Positions 47,018 through 57,318 of a DNA stretch of 64,000 nucleotides are shown here, piece after piece. How positions within the stretch are numbered: the first letter of the stretch is position 1; every line of letters starts with the position of its first letter. The position numbers were made by a program, and so were the translations under genes. The notes under the pieces were generated by a model. That model made no database searches, was not told the origin of the DNA, and saw only the letters and a list, made by a program, of their open reading frames with translations. Location of the stretch: contig NC_056039.1 of assembly GCF_004379255.2 (NCBI RefSeq), positions 34,237,883 to 34,301,882 of the forward strand. The letters are read 5' to 3'. This DNA is from Salvia splendens (lineage: Eukaryota > Streptophyta > Magnoliopsida > Lamiales > Lamiaceae).

Positions 47018-47806
47018 ATGGAGATACTTCACTGGAAACGGCTGTACTCTTCGGCTTTGGACGAAGCTGAGAGAAGAGCTATAGCCGATCAGACGAAGAA
47101 TGACGAGCTTCTGGCTCGTTTAGTGAAGCTGGAGGCCGATATCAAGGACTTAGAGTCCGATAAGAAAGATCTGGAGGCCGAGCTGAATACGGCCATTGCT
47201 GAGAGGACTGCGTATGAGGATTACATCCGTGTGCGCGGGGGAATGACCATATCAGATGTTCAGAGTCGAGTTGACGAACTGTGGGAGGAATATCATGTAC
47301 TCCGTATGAACAATGTGCTGGAGAGCCCGGCTTGCCAACAAGTTGTGACATCACTGCGGCGTTGGGCTTCTCGGTACAACATTGTTCTTTCTCGGCGCCC
47401 CTCCATAGAAAGATTCCTTCGGCATATCGCGCCAACAGATGCTCGCACTCCAGATCAAACCTCTGGTTCCCTTGTTCAAAATCCTACTCCCAGTCAACAA
47501 CGAACTCCGGAACAGCCGGAAACGTCAAGACGAGAACGGGCTCAGGAGCAACCGGAATCGTCAAGGCAGGGACGGACTGAAATTCGCCGAGGAGTTGTGA
47601 CTATGAGCGAGCAAGATCAGCAGATGATTATTGCAGAGACTCTTCATCGCCGAGGTGTTAGGACTTCTCGGGCTCGGGGAAGAGGCGTTGGGTCGAGGAT
47701 AGCATCTCGTCGACCTGCTTATTCTTCATCTGCTCGGAACAACCGAACTCGGCTTCCAGAGGATTTTGCAGATAGGTGGCTTAACTTCAGCAACCCTGGA
47801 CAGTAG
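47018..47806 (+). CDS. Antisense accessory gene 2 of element 2, coiled-coil protein
   Basis: 262 residues from the ATG at 47018. The N-terminal third is a heptad-rich coiled coil (LLARLVKLEADIKDLESDKK). The middle region is mostly helical. The C-terminus is Arg/Ser/Pro-rich with RG repeats (ARGRGVGSR), suggesting nucleic acid binding. It is not recognised as a named family. It could be a separate gene 200 bp after accessory gene 1 or a further exon of it; there is no clear splice pair joining them. It is absent from element 1. Confidence 0.55.
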   Translation: MEILHWKRLYSSALDEAERRAIADQTKNDELLARLVKLEADIKDLESDKKDLEAELNTAIAERTAYEDYIRVRGGMTISDVQSRVDELWEEYHVLRMNNVLESPACQQVVTSLRRWASRYNIVLSRRPSIERFLRHIAPTDARTPDQTSGSLVQNPTPSQQRTPEQPETSRRERAQEQPESSRQGRTEIRRGVVTMSEQDQQMIIAETLHRRGVRTSRARGRGVGSRIASRRPAYSSSARNNRTRLPEDFADRWLNFSNPGQ

Positions 47807-47944
47807 AATAGTCCTTTGTAATAGCGTAACGCCATTTTGTAGGGTAGCGGAGTTGTATGCCGAACAAGATTTGAAAAATGAAATTTTGTTTTCGCTTCTA
47901 ACACTGTATTTACAGCTTAGCGAAAAAATTTCATCGTACTTGTC

Positions 47945-48500
47945 CTCGGTCTTATGAAGTAAACTTCTTTGACCGGACTTGGTCCTTGGTCTTATGAAGT
48001 AAACTTCTTTGACCGGACTCGTCTTTGGTCTGATGAAATAAACATCTTTGACCGGACTCGTCTTTGGTCTGATGAAATAAACATCTTTGACCGGACTTGG
48101 TTTGTGTTCTAATTTGGCGATTTGTCGCCGGGATCGAACTTTCCCTTGTCCTAATTCGGCGAGTTTTATCGCGTGGATCGGACTTTCCCAGTTAACCGAA
48201 GTGGTCTTATGCAGTAAACCTCTTTGACTAGACGTGGTCGTCCCCGGTCTTATGAGGTAAACTTCTTTGACCGAACTTGGTCGTCCTAATTCGGCGAGGT
48301 TTATCGCGTGGATCGGACTTTCCCTTATTGCAGTTCGTTTCAGACGAAGTGCTTGTTAAGCTGAATTGCGGTCTTGTATCCTCCTTGGAAGCTTGGACTC
48401 ACAATCGTTTGCTTATTGCAGTTCGTTTCAGACGGACTGCTTGTTAAGCTGAATTGTGGTCTTATATCCTCCTTAGAAGCTTGGACTCACAATAGTCTTT
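47945..48500 (-). repeat. Tandem-repeat arrays in the 3' UTR of element 2
   Basis: About four copies of a 35-37 bp unit with TTTGACCGGACT lie at 47945-48100. Two or three copies of a unit with TTCGGCGAG and GTGGATCGGACTTTCCC lie at 48110-48330. Two copies of a roughly 90-bp unit with TTGCAGTTCGTTTCAGACG lie at 48335-48500. The same unit types occur in element 1, in the same order in element orientation. Confidence 0.7.
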
Positions 48501-48740
48501 AATAATCGATCTAAAAAGGGGATCAGTCTTTAAAGAACGATATACCTTGGTACCATTTGTAAGAGACGACAAGCACATAGAGACAAAACACATAGAGAAA
48601 AAATGAAAAAGACGAAGGAAAAAAACTTTAAACCTTTTTTTAAAACGACAAGTAAACGGTACAAGTAAAAAACAAACAAATAAAAACACATACCCCTATG
48701 ACCGAACTAGACACGAGACGGACTGACCGGACTTTGTCTC

Positions 48741-51700
48741 TTACAAGTGGAACTTCTTGAGGTTGGAGACGTGCCATGTTCGGGGTACTTGTTCTCCTGA
48801 CATGTGAGTCAATTTATAAGACCCTTTGCCGAGGACTTCTGACACCCGATATGGACCCTCCCATGTGGGTTCGAGTTTGCCCAGCTTTTCTGCTCGGCTT
48901 ACCTCGTTGTTTCTCAAGACGAGATCTCCCACTTGAAATTGAAGCTTTTTCACCCTTTGGTTATAATACCGGGCTACTTGCTCCTTATACTTGGCTGCTT
49001 TTATGCACGCCAATTCTCTTCTTTCTTCGGCGAGATCCAGTTCTGCTCTCAGTCCGTCGTCATTCATTTCTGAGGAGAAATTTAGAGTTCGGGGACTGGG
49101 TACGCCGATCTCCACCGGAATTACGGCTTCAGTGCCGTACACCAGACTATACGGAGTTTCACCGTTGGAGGTTTTGGGCGTAGTTCGGTAGGACCATAGG
49201 ACTTGAGGGAGATTTTCTACCCATTGTCCTTTGGCTTGTTCTAACCGAGCTTTTAACCCTTTCACCAGAATCCGGTTCGTTACTTCCGTTTGTCCGTTTG
49301 CTTGGGGATGGGAGACCGAAGTGAACCGCTGTTGAATGTTCAGCTCTTGGCACCAATTCTTGAACGTCTTGTCGGTGAACTGAGTCCCATTATCCGAGAT
49401 GAGGATGTGGGGTATGCCAAATCGGCACACTATGTTCTTCCAGACGAAGTCCAATGCCTTTGAGCTCGTTATCGTAGCTAATGGTTCAGCCTCCACCCAC
49501 TTCGTGAAGTAGTCTACGGCAACGATAAGGAATTTCATTTGCCGAGGAGCTTGAGGAAGTGGTCCCACTATGTCTATGCCCCATTGCATGAAAGGCCAAG
49601 GGCTTTGCATAGTGTATAGATCGGTCTGCGGCATCCTTGGGACATTTGCATGAATTTGGCACTTCGTACACTTCTTGACGAGCTGCACTGCCTCTTGTAC
49701 CATGGTTGGCCAATAATATCCCCATCTCAGAACTTTTTTAGCTAAAGCTCTGGCTCCGATGTGGCTACCGCACGATCCTTCATGAACTTCTCTGAGGATG
49801 TAGTCCGTCTCTTCTGGTCCTACGCACCGCAATAACGGCTGGAGGTAAGACTTTCTAAAGAGGACTCCTTCATGAAGTTCGTACCGAAGTGCTCGGCACG
49901 TGATCTTCCGAGCTTCTCTCTTATCCTCGGGCAATTGTCCTTGATCCAGATACTGCAAGATCGGCGTCATCCAGTTCGGCGAGCTGGATACTGAATGTAC
50001 CTCGGCTTCATCAATGCTTCGATGCATTAATTCTTCCGCCTTTGAGCTCGGATCTGAGGCCAACTTACTTAAGGTATCTGCTCGGCTATTTTCCGCTCTA
50101 GGAATGCGGATTATCCGAAAATAGGAGAAACTTCGGCTGATGCTTCGCGCTTTGTCCAAATACTTCTTCATTCTCTCGTCACGAGCTTCACTTGTACCCA
50201 ACATGTGATTTACTATGACTTGTGAATCACAATGGACTTTGAGAGATTTGACGAGCAGACTTTGCGCTAACTGGAGTCCGGCCAGGAGGGCTTCGTACTC
50301 GGCTTCATTATTAGTAGTGGGGAATAGGAAACGAAGTGAGTAGGTTACCTCGTGTCCGTCGGGAGCGACAAGTAAAATACCAGCTCCACTTCCCATCTTG
50401 TTTGAAGCTCCATCTACGAATCCGCTCCAGCAGTCCGGCGGCTCTACTTCGGATTCCAAGGGCTGTGCTAGTTCGGCATTGGCAGAATTCTTCTGTTCGG
50501 CAATAATAGGAATTGCTCGATCGAACTTCGCTTCTGCAAGAAAATCTGCCAAGGCTTGTCCCTTGATGGCTTTCCGAGGTAGATATTCAATTGTGTGCTC
50601 TCCCAACTCTATAGCCCACTTGGCGATTCTGCCTGATGCTTCTGGTTTGGTCAACACTTGCCGAAGTGGCAGATCAGTTAAGACGCATACCTTGTGAGCA
50701 TAGAAGTATGGCCGCAGTCTCCTTGCTGCATTTACTAATGCCAGAGCAATCTTTTCCAGTGGTTGATACCTGGTTTCTGGACCTCTTAATGCTCGGCTTG
50801 TAAAGTAGATGGGAAGCTGCTTTAGGCCTTCTTCTCGAACAAGTACCGCGCTGATGGTTTGATCCGATGCCGCTAAGTATAAGAATATTACTTCGGCTTC
50901 GGTTGGAGCAGAGAGAATAGGAAGCTCGGCTAGATAACTTTTGAGCTCGTCAAAGGCCTTTTTCTGCTCGGCTCCCCACTCGAACTTTGGTGCCTTTTTC
51001 AACACCTTGAAGAACGGCAGTTGCTTTTCGGCTGCTTGGGAAAGGAATCGACTCAGTGCGGCTAGACATCCGGTTAGCCTTTGCACGTCATGTATGGACT
51101 TCGGCATTGCCATGTTCTGAACGACTTGAACTTTTGAGGGGTTTGCCTTGAGTCCGTCTTTTGAAACCCAACAACCCAGAAACTTTCCCGAATCTACCAA
51201 AAAGGTACACTTTTGGGGATTAAGTTTGAGGTTGGCTTTCTTGAGCACGTTGAGAGTGGACTTGAGGTTGTGCTCGTACTCCGAGGTGCTTTTGCTCTTG
51301 ACGACTATATCGTCAACATACACTTCGACCTCCTTTCCAATCAGGTGCCGAAAAAGCTTGTCTACCATCCTTTGATAAGTGGCTCCGGCATTCTTTAAAC
51401 CGAATGGCATCTTTTTATAAGCGAAAATGCCGAAATCAGTAATGAAGGCCGTTTTTGAAGCGTCAATCTCATCCATTAAAACCTGATGGTATCCTTTGTA
51501 TAGATCAAGAAAACAAAAAATTTCAAAGCCTATCAGAGCTTCTACTTTTTTATCTATGTTCGGAAGGGGATAGCAATCTTTGGGACAGTGCTTATTTAGA
51601 TCGGTGAAATCTATGCACATCCGCCATCCTCCTTCCTTTTTCTTGATCATGACAGGATTGGCCACCCACGAAGGATACTTCACTTCGAATAACACATCCG

Positions 51701-52004
51701 CCTTCAATAATTGACGGACTTCGTCATGGATGACTTGACTTCGTTCTGCTGCAAAGAGTCTTTGCTTCTGTTTTATCGGCCGGACCGAAGGATCAATATT
51801 TAAACGATGAGTGATTACCTCGGGGGGCACTCCGGTCATGTCCAACGGAGACCATGCAAAGACGTCTTTGTACTCCTTGAGGAGCTGGATGGTTTTTTCC
51901 CGAAGTAGAGGCGTTCCCGCGAAGCCGATCTTAACCGTTCTGGATGGATCGTCTTCGTACAGCTGAACTGTCATCGAATTCGGCTCCGGTATGACTTCGG
52001 TCAT
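48741..52004 (-). CDS. pol polyprotein of element 2 (RT, two RNase H domains, integrase)
   Basis: 1087 residues, the same length as in element 1 and differing at only a few scattered residues. It keeps the YVDD reverse transcriptase site, the gypsy RNase H, the second archaeal-type RNase H (GFVDGASNKMGSG), the integrase HHCC finger (its CxxC reads CTKC instead of CPKC) and the D-D35-E triad. It is in frame with gag-protease across one UAG. No lesion is seen, so the enzyme set should be active. Confidence 0.92.
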   Translation of the reverse strand: MTEVIPEPNSMTVQLYEDDPSRTVKIGFAGTPLLREKTIQLLKEYKDVFAWSPLDMTGVPPEVITHRLNIDPSVRPIKQKQRLFAAERSQVIHDEVRQLLKADVLFEVKYPSWVANPVMIKKKEGGWRMCIDFTDLNKHCPKDCYPLPNIDKKVEALIGFEIFCFLDLYKGYHQVLMDEIDASKTAFITDFGIFAYKKMPFGLKNAGATYQRMVDKLFRHLIGKEVEVYVDDIVVKSKSTSEYEHNLKSTLNVLKKANLKLNPQKCTFLVDSGKFLGCWVSKDGLKANPSKVQVVQNMAMPKSIHDVQRLTGCLAALSRFLSQAAEKQLPFFKVLKKAPKFEWGAEQKKAFDELKSYLAELPILSAPTEAEVIFLYLAASDQTISAVLVREEGLKQLPIYFTSRALRGPETRYQPLEKIALALVNAARRLRPYFYAHKVCVLTDLPLRQVLTKPEASGRIAKWAIELGEHTIEYLPRKAIKGQALADFLAEAKFDRAIPIIAEQKNSANAELAQPLESEVEPPDCWSGFVDGASNKMGSGAGILLVAPDGHEVTYSLRFLFPTTNNEAEYEALLAGLQLAQSLLVKSLKVHCDSQVIVNHMLGTSEARDERMKKYLDKARSISRSFSYFRIIRIPRAENSRADTLSKLASDPSSKAEELMHRSIDEAEVHSVSSSPNWMTPILQYLDQGQLPEDKREARKITCRALRYELHEGVLFRKSYLQPLLRCVGPEETDYILREVHEGSCGSHIGARALAKKVLRWGYYWPTMVQEAVQLVKKCTKCQIHANVPRMPQTDLYTMQSPWPFMQWGIDIVGPLPQAPRQMKFLIVAVDYFTKWVEAEPLATITSSKALDFVWKNIVCRFGIPHILISDNGTQFTDKTFKNWCQELNIQQRFTSVSHPQANGQTEVTNRILVKGLKARLEQAKGQWVENLPQVLWSYRTTPKTSNGETPYSLVYGTEAVIPVEIGVPSPRTLNFSSEMNDDGLRAELDLAEERRELACIKAAKYKEQVARYYNQRVKKLQFQVGDLVLRNNEVSRAEKLGKLEPTWEGPYRVSEVLGKGSYKLTHMSGEQVPRTWHVSNLKKFHL

Positions 52005-52025
52005 TGCCTCTGACTCCGGCTGCTG

Positions 52026-52034
52026 TGATTGCTA
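52026..52034 (-). other. Candidate UAG readthrough site of element 2
   Basis: On the minus strand TAG CAA TCA, identical to the site in element 1, with the frame open on both sides. It fits the UAG-CARYYA context. Confidence 0.55.
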
Positions 52035-54146
52035 TGCTTGGTGGTGCCGATCTGACTGCTCGGCACTTCTAAGCGCAATTTGCAGACATTCCTTTGCTCT
52101 CTTTTGGTCACCTCGGATGACCGCTATCCCTCCTTTAGTAGGGATCTTGATGGTGAGGTGATAAGTGGAGCAAATGGCCCGAACTGTGTTGAGCCAGTCT
52201 CTTCCCAGGATGACGTTGTACGGGGACCGAGCTTTCACCACGAAAAACTCAATCATCGTACTGGAGCTAGTAGGCGCTTTCCCCACCGTGATCGGAAGGC
52301 TGATAATACCTTCAGGGCGGGTGTCCTCCTGGGCGAAGCTCTTCAGGGGAAGCGGAGCCGGGCTGAGCCGAGCTGGGTCCACTTCTAGTTTGTCGAAGCA
52401 CTCTTTAAAAAGAATGCTGACTGACGCTCCTGTATCCACAAACACCCTGTGGATCAGTTTGTTTGCCACTCCGGCTTGGATGACAATGGCGTCTTGGTGA
52501 GGAGAGATGGCCGGGACGGGATCAGCATCCGAGAACGTAATCACTTCGTCCTGCTTCAGCCTTTTATGCGTTGGCTCTTCTCGATTGGAGCCTCTGCGCT
52601 CTGACTTCAGGGACGACTTGGTCTTCCCGGCAGGGAGAGCGTCAATAGTCAGGATTACTCCATCATATTGCGGCTCGTCATCGTCTTCGGGATCCGGCTG
52701 CCTTTTCGGATCCTGAGGAGCGCAGTTCGCACCTCTCTGCTTCTTATTCTTCTTTGACTGCTTGCTTTGGTATTTTTTCAATGTCCCTGCCCTCACAAGA
52801 ACATCGATACCTGCAGCCAAGTTTCTGCACTCCTCGGTATCGTGACCGTGGTCTTGATGGTAGGAGCAGTAGTTATCCTGGGGTCGGCGCGCGGCAGATT
52901 TCGTCATCCGCTTTGGCTTTTCGAACAGGTCAGAGTGTAGTTCGAAAATTTCCGCTCTCGGCTTGTTCAGCGGTACGAACTGAGCGGGCGGCTTCTCGGG
53001 ATTGAGACGGGGTCCCAATCTGTCTTGCACCGGAGTCCTTTGAATCCTTTCAAAAGGAGTTCGGCGAGGATGTCCCTGATCGCCAAAAGGAGTTCGGCGA
53101 GGATGTCCCTGATCGCTATGATCGGGCTTCCTCCTGTCTCCTCGGGACGATGAGCTGTCTAACGACCGTTTACGACGGTCTGCCTCATCGGCCCGGGAGT
53201 ACTGGTCCGCAATGTCCCACATTTCCTGAGCTGTCTGCGGACCGCACTCAACGAGCTTCCTATAGAGAGCTCCGGGCAGGATTCCATTTTGGAATGCCGA
53301 GATGACAAGCAGATCGTTGAGATCGTCTACTTGCAGGCATTCCTTGTGGAATCTTGTCATAAAGTCGCTGATTTTTTCGTCGCGACCTTGACGAATGGAA
53401 AGCAGCTGAGCCGAAGTGATTCGGGCTTCCGCTTTCTGAAAGAACCTCCTGTGGAAGGCATCCATTAGATCTCGGTAAGATCTGATGCTGCCCTGGGGGA
53501 GGCTATCGAACCACCTTCTTGCGTTCCCGATGAGCAGCTCGGGAAACAGCTTGCACATGTGGACCTCGTTGAGACCCTGGTTCGCCATGTTATACTGATA
53601 GCGCCCCAAGAAATCGTGAGGGTCCACGAGCCCGTCGTAAGTCATCGACGGAGTTCGGTAGTTCTGTGGTAGGGGAGTTCGGGTGATGTCGTCCGAGAAC
53701 GGAGTCTTCAGTGCTCCGTACACGGCGAATCCGATATCTCGTCGGTATGGAGGAGATTGAGTTCTCCTGTGATTCCGGTACCGAGGAAGAGCAGGAATAT
53801 GTCGGGGTTGAGGATTCTTCTTCCTGGAAGACACGGCACTACTGCGGTAGTGACTTTCATGTCTGGATGAGGAAGGAGAATCCTCCGCTTTCGTCTTCGG
53901 CTCTTGGCTCTTTTGCAGGAAGGCTAAGAACTCATCCTGCTTCTCAGCCAAGAACAGCTTGACAGCCTCATTCAAATCAGGCTGCTGGGAAGACTCAGTG
54001 GGACGATTTTTGGAGCGGCCTGTTCCTTCGCCATGAGAACTGGTGGTGGATTTATCCCTAGGCTGTTTTCCAGACCTATGGGATGGATTGGCTTCCTCCT
54101 GGTTCTCACGGGCAGGAATACGGGTACTCTGCGATCTGGTATGCAT
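52032..54146 (-). CDS. gag-protease polyprotein of element 2
   Basis: 704 residues from the ATG at 54146; the longer upstream frame starts with GTG. Order as in element 1: basic, Ser-rich N-terminus, gag domain, Cys/His knuckle-like motif (YCSYHQDHGHDTEEC) and aspartic protease with VFVDTGASVS. Compared with element 1 it has a short in-frame duplication encoding two copies of GHPRRTPFGDQ/GHPRRTPFERI, visible in the DNA as a repeated AGGAGTTCGGCGAGGATGTC block near 53058-53105. It ends in UAG in frame with pol. Confidence 0.9.
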   Translation of the reverse strand: MHTRSQSTRIPARENQEEANPSHRSGKQPRDKSTTSSHGEGTGRSKNRPTESSQQPDLNEAVKLFLAEKQDEFLAFLQKSQEPKTKAEDSPSSSRHESHYRSSAVSSRKKNPQPRHIPALPRYRNHRRTQSPPYRRDIGFAVYGALKTPFSDDITRTPLPQNYRTPSMTYDGLVDPHDFLGRYQYNMANQGLNEVHMCKLFPELLIGNARRWFDSLPQGSIRSYRDLMDAFHRRFFQKAEARITSAQLLSIRQGRDEKISDFMTRFHKECLQVDDLNDLLVISAFQNGILPGALYRKLVECGPQTAQEMWDIADQYSRADEADRRKRSLDSSSSRGDRRKPDHSDQGHPRRTPFGDQGHPRRTPFERIQRTPVQDRLGPRLNPEKPPAQFVPLNKPRAEIFELHSDLFEKPKRMTKSAARRPQDNYCSYHQDHGHDTEECRNLAAGIDVLVRAGTLKKYQSKQSKKNKKQRGANCAPQDPKRQPDPEDDDEPQYDGVILTIDALPAGKTKSSLKSERRGSNREEPTHKRLKQDEVITFSDADPVPAISPHQDAIVIQAGVANKLIHRVFVDTGASVSILFKECFDKLEVDPARLSPAPLPLKSFAQEDTRPEGIISLPITVGKAPTSSSTMIEFFVVKARSPYNVILGRDWLNTVRAICSTYHLTIKIPTKGGIAVIRGDQKRAKECLQIALRSAEQSDRHHQA

Positions 54147-54204
54147 TTTTTGGGTGGAAAAAAATGGATCAAAAATTCGCTTTATCACAAATTTTGTTCT
54201 CTGC

Positions 54205-54222
54205 TTCCCACAGACGGCGCCA
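54205..54222 (-). other. Primer-binding site of element 2
   Basis: On the minus strand TGGCGCCGTCTGTGGGAA, one base inside the 5' LTR edge, identical to element 1. Confidence 0.7.
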
Positions 54223-54223
54223 G

Positions 54224-54964
54224 TGATGGATCCGCGAATTTCTGACGTTAGTAAATGCTGGTAGAGAATGAAGATTATGACACAAAGAATTTACGTGGTT
54301 CGATTTACTGAAGTAAATCTACGTCCACGGGAAAAAGGGAGGGCAAGATTTTATTGCTTGATCTGTTTTCCACAGCTTACAAATACCAACTTGCTATTTG
54401 CTATATGGTGTTTTATCTCTAGAGAGCTTAACCCTCTTCTATCTGATCTAAGTTCTATTTATATCTTGAACTAAGATCGTGGCTTGCATCACCACCCTAA
54501 GTCGTGGATGTCGTGTAGGTCATGGCCTAAGATCGTGGATGTAGCGTAGGTCATGGCCTACGATCGTGGCCTGAGTTGACACCACGTGGTAGTGGGTGTG
54601 TTGGACATCCTGTATGGGTCCACTAACTCCTTGTTCGGTCGAATACTGAGACCGAACTGCTTTGGTTGCCGATCTGAGAGTAGAGCTTGATGCCGACCTG
54701 AGAGCAGAGCTTGATTGGATGGCTTTTACCGAGCTGTAGGCTGAGGCCGAACTCTTTGGTAATGCCGAACTCATACTCCTGCTTTGGTTGCCGATCTGAG
54801 AGTAGAGCTTGATGCCGACCTGAGAGCAGAGCTTGATAGGTTGGCTTTTACCGAGCTGTAGGCTGAGGCCGAACTCTTTGGTAATGCCGAACTCATACTC
54901 TTCCTTGGGCTTTGGGCTGATGGGCCGTCATTGCTGTTGGGCTTGTTTAGTACGCACCCCATCA
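54224..54964 (-). repeat. 5' LTR of element 2
   Basis: 741 bp, identical by eye to 43867-44607 (offset 10,357). It includes the 122-bp period internal duplication and a TATA box. Confidence 0.95.
54455..54464 (-). promoter_or_regulatory. TATA box in 5' LTR of element 2
   Basis: ATATAAATAG on the minus strand, about 310 bp upstream of the gag start, same as in element 1. Confidence 0.55.
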
Positions 54965-56345
54965 GCCCCGAAATCTCCGATGTCATACATTCTCAGAGCA
55001 GTAAACTTGGTTCGTTAAAATTTACTTGATCGTTCGAAAATATTCATATACTCGAACTTAATGCATTGACCTGGTTCTCTATTTGAAGGTTCTTTCTCCC
55101 ATGGATTTACTTACTCCGGACATCCCGTAGCATGTGCTGTTGCATTGGAAACACTCAAGATCTATAAGTATGTTCTTCATCTTCTCCACTTAAAACCGAT
55201 TTTCATTTATACAAATGCTCAACCGTTTCAGGGCCACTTTATTTCCAATTGCAACATCTGTAAATTTTGTTTGTGTGTACCCTAATATGCCATTCTACAT
55301 ATGAAGCGATGTACGTTAGGTAATTGCAAAAAGAAAGTATAGTATATTACCACATTCTAAAATTCGTGCGAAAGATTGAGGCAAAACGATTTTTTTGAAA
55401 TCTTTTCGTAGACAACTTGTTAATGTTATTTGTCAAAATGCTGCAGGGAGAGAAATATAGTTGAGCAAGTAAACAAAATAGCCCCTAGATTTCAAGAAGG
55501 TGTGAAAGCGTTTTCGGATAGTCCCATTATTGGTGAGGTAAGATTACACATTTCTGTTTGTTTACTCGATATTTATGTATGTCATGGCATCTGCTTGCTC
55601 ATCACTGACGTACGTCCCTTATCCTGAAGATACGTGGGACGGGACTGATTCTTGGGGTGGAATTCACGGATAACAAATCACCCAACGATCCTTTTCCTGC
55701 CGAGTGGGGTATACTATCTCATGTTTTTCGTTTTGTAACTGTTATCTTATGTCTATTTTGCAGTACTACGTTCTCACCTCGTATATTAAATCTCAGGTGT
55801 CGCGGCTTATTTTTCAGCACAGTGTGAGAAACGGGGAATGTTAATACGTGTTGCTGGAGACAATATCATGATGTCTCCTCCATATATCATCACGCCTCAA
55901 GAAGTTGACAAGGTCTTTCTCTACCTTTCCCTTCTCTCTTGATACACACCTATGTGCTTCATTTGTGCTATAAAACGCGCTTTAGTAACGAACTGCTACT
56001 TTTCGGAAGCTTATGCTCGTGCTTGTGGTGCAATTTTTCCGAAAACTTATCATGATATGATCGTTCTTTGTTTCGTGCTATAAAATGCGCCTTTGTGATG
56101 AACTGCTTCTTTTCGGAAGCTTACACTCGTTTAAATTGCATTTTTTTCTAAATAATGTCATGATAGACATTTTTTGCATATATGAAATATGCAGTTTTTG
56201 AAGCAATCTGCAATTTATATTTTGTTCCAAATTTTATAGTAAAGATTGGAATTTTGCTTCATTTTTGCAGCTGGTAGAGATATTTGGGGAAGCTCTCAAA
56301 GCGACAGAAGAAAGGGTGGAAGAGCTGAAATCTCAGAGGAAATAA
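54965..56345 (+). CDS. GABA-T (POP2): GABA transaminase, 3' part (exons 13b to 18)
   Basis: Exons: 54965-55009 (the first five bases are the duplicated target GCCCC), 55089-55167, 55447-55537, 55630-55708, 55797-55912 and 56271-56345 with stop TAA. They encode the C-terminal domain: [34 protein letters not shown] (SGHP motif of the family), [37 protein letters not shown] and the terminal helix ending in KSQRK. No frameshift, stop or splice-site loss is seen, so this half has not yet decayed despite being cut off from the promoter. The antisense 5' LTR immediately upstream points away from it. Confidence 0.9.
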
Positions 56346-56805
56346 CTAGTTGATGGTTGAAATGAAATGTTGATAATGGTGAAAGCTTTGAAAATTGAAT
56401 ATGGTGTTTGGAAATAATAAGCAGATTTATGTGATGCTATGGAATTTCAGTTAGTCCTTTAATTGCTAATTTTTGAGCTTCTACTAATTATGTGAAATAT
56501 AAATAAATGAGTTGTGCTTAATTTTGTTACTACTATTTGTTCATACAACAGAATTATACTTCAAAATAAATGAAAAGGGTAATTCTTATAAATTTCTTAA
56601 TTTTCGTTCAATATTGATTTTCATATCAGCTTTAAAATCTAATTAAAATTTACTAAATTATTAATTTTTCCTTATTTTTCGAACTTTAAGATTGGAGCTG
56701 GTATGGATTAATTTACTTATCAAAATGATGTCGCTTTAATTTGTAAGTGGAGGAACACGTCGTATTATATTAAATTTATGATTTCATTTTTGGTCAATAA
56801 TAATA
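56346..56805. other. GABA transaminase 3' UTR and spacer
   Basis: AT-rich sequence with a likely 3' UTR (AAATAATAAGC near 56413). The last nine bases (56797-56805, ATAATAATA) are the target duplication of the Mutator-like element. Confidence 0.55.
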
Positions 56806-56955
56806 GAGTGAACTGCATAAAATAACCCTGACCTTTTCAAAAGTTTCACTCCAGACCTCTGACTAAAAAAAATATCGCCACATGCCTTTGACCTAAACCA
56901 TAATCACAAATAAGGTTTTTTCGGACCAAAATGCCCTTCAGCCCTAAAAGGGCTT
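56806..56955 (+). repeat. Left terminal inverted repeat of the MULE
   Basis: About 150 bp. The outer roughly 105 bp match the right end in reverse complement with very few changes; the inner part around AGGGC is diverged. Confidence 0.88.
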
Positions 56956-57318
56956 TATTGTCATATCAGGTCTGCATTGGCGGCCCTGTATCCCACCTGC
57001 CACACTGCCTGATTTGACGGGCCGCACGTCAGATGTGTCTCAGTAATGATGGTGCTACAGTGGCAGTTCAAACGACCATTCCACACGATGGCGGCCACGT
57101 ATTCAGGACACCTTGTGTGAATTATGAAATAAGTTTCAAAAATTTCACATACCATTTTTTCGGCCTTCCATCGTCTACCCGCCTAAAAGTCTAACAAAAT
57201 AGCAAGTTTTCCCACTCCCGCCTAAAATTATAACCATTGTGAAACCCAACAATTCTCAACATTGTTTTCATCTTCATTGTATCTGCACTCTCCCCGCTCT
57301 GAAAACTATCTTGCATGA

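Larger units (their letters stand above)
43867..54964 (-). mobile_element. Element 2: complete Tat-lineage LTR retrotransposon with antisense genes
   Basis: 11,098 bp on the minus strand, flanked by GCCCC (43862-43866 and 54965-54969). The two 741-bp LTRs (43867-44607 and 54224-54964) show no difference by eye. In its own orientation: 5' LTR (right), primer-binding site, gag-protease, UAG, pol with two RNase H domains, tandem repeats, two genes on the opposite strand, polypurine tract and 3' LTR (left). Antisense extra genes of this kind are known in Tat-lineage elements such as Grande. All ORFs are open, so the element could be autonomous. It interrupts GABA transaminase exon 13 in reverse orientation. 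Confidence 0.95.
40559..56345 (+). pseudogene. GABA-T (POP2): GABA transaminase gene split by an LTR retrotransposon in exon 13
   Basis: Eighteen coding exons, all with GT-AG borders. Without the 11,098-bp insertion and one 5-bp duplication they add up to 1539 bp, that is 512 residues and a stop, the normal length of plant pyruvate/glyoxylate-dependent GABA transaminase. The enzyme is mitochondrial, uses pyridoxal phosphate and converts GABA to succinic semialdehyde in the GABA shunt. The insertion lies after codon 353 (GTC AGC CCC), and the first LTR bases TGA form an immediate in-frame stop. The catalytic Lys (IAK, residue 337) is retained but about 159 C-terminal residues are cut off. No other lesion is present, so the break is very recent. 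This allele is predicted null unless the element is spliced out, which I consider unlikely because it lies within an exon. Confidence 0.9.

Noticed and set aside
54147..54188. Start of element 2 gag at 54188
   Set aside because: It begins with GTG and overlaps the region next to the primer-binding site. The ATG at 54146 matches the start used in element 1.
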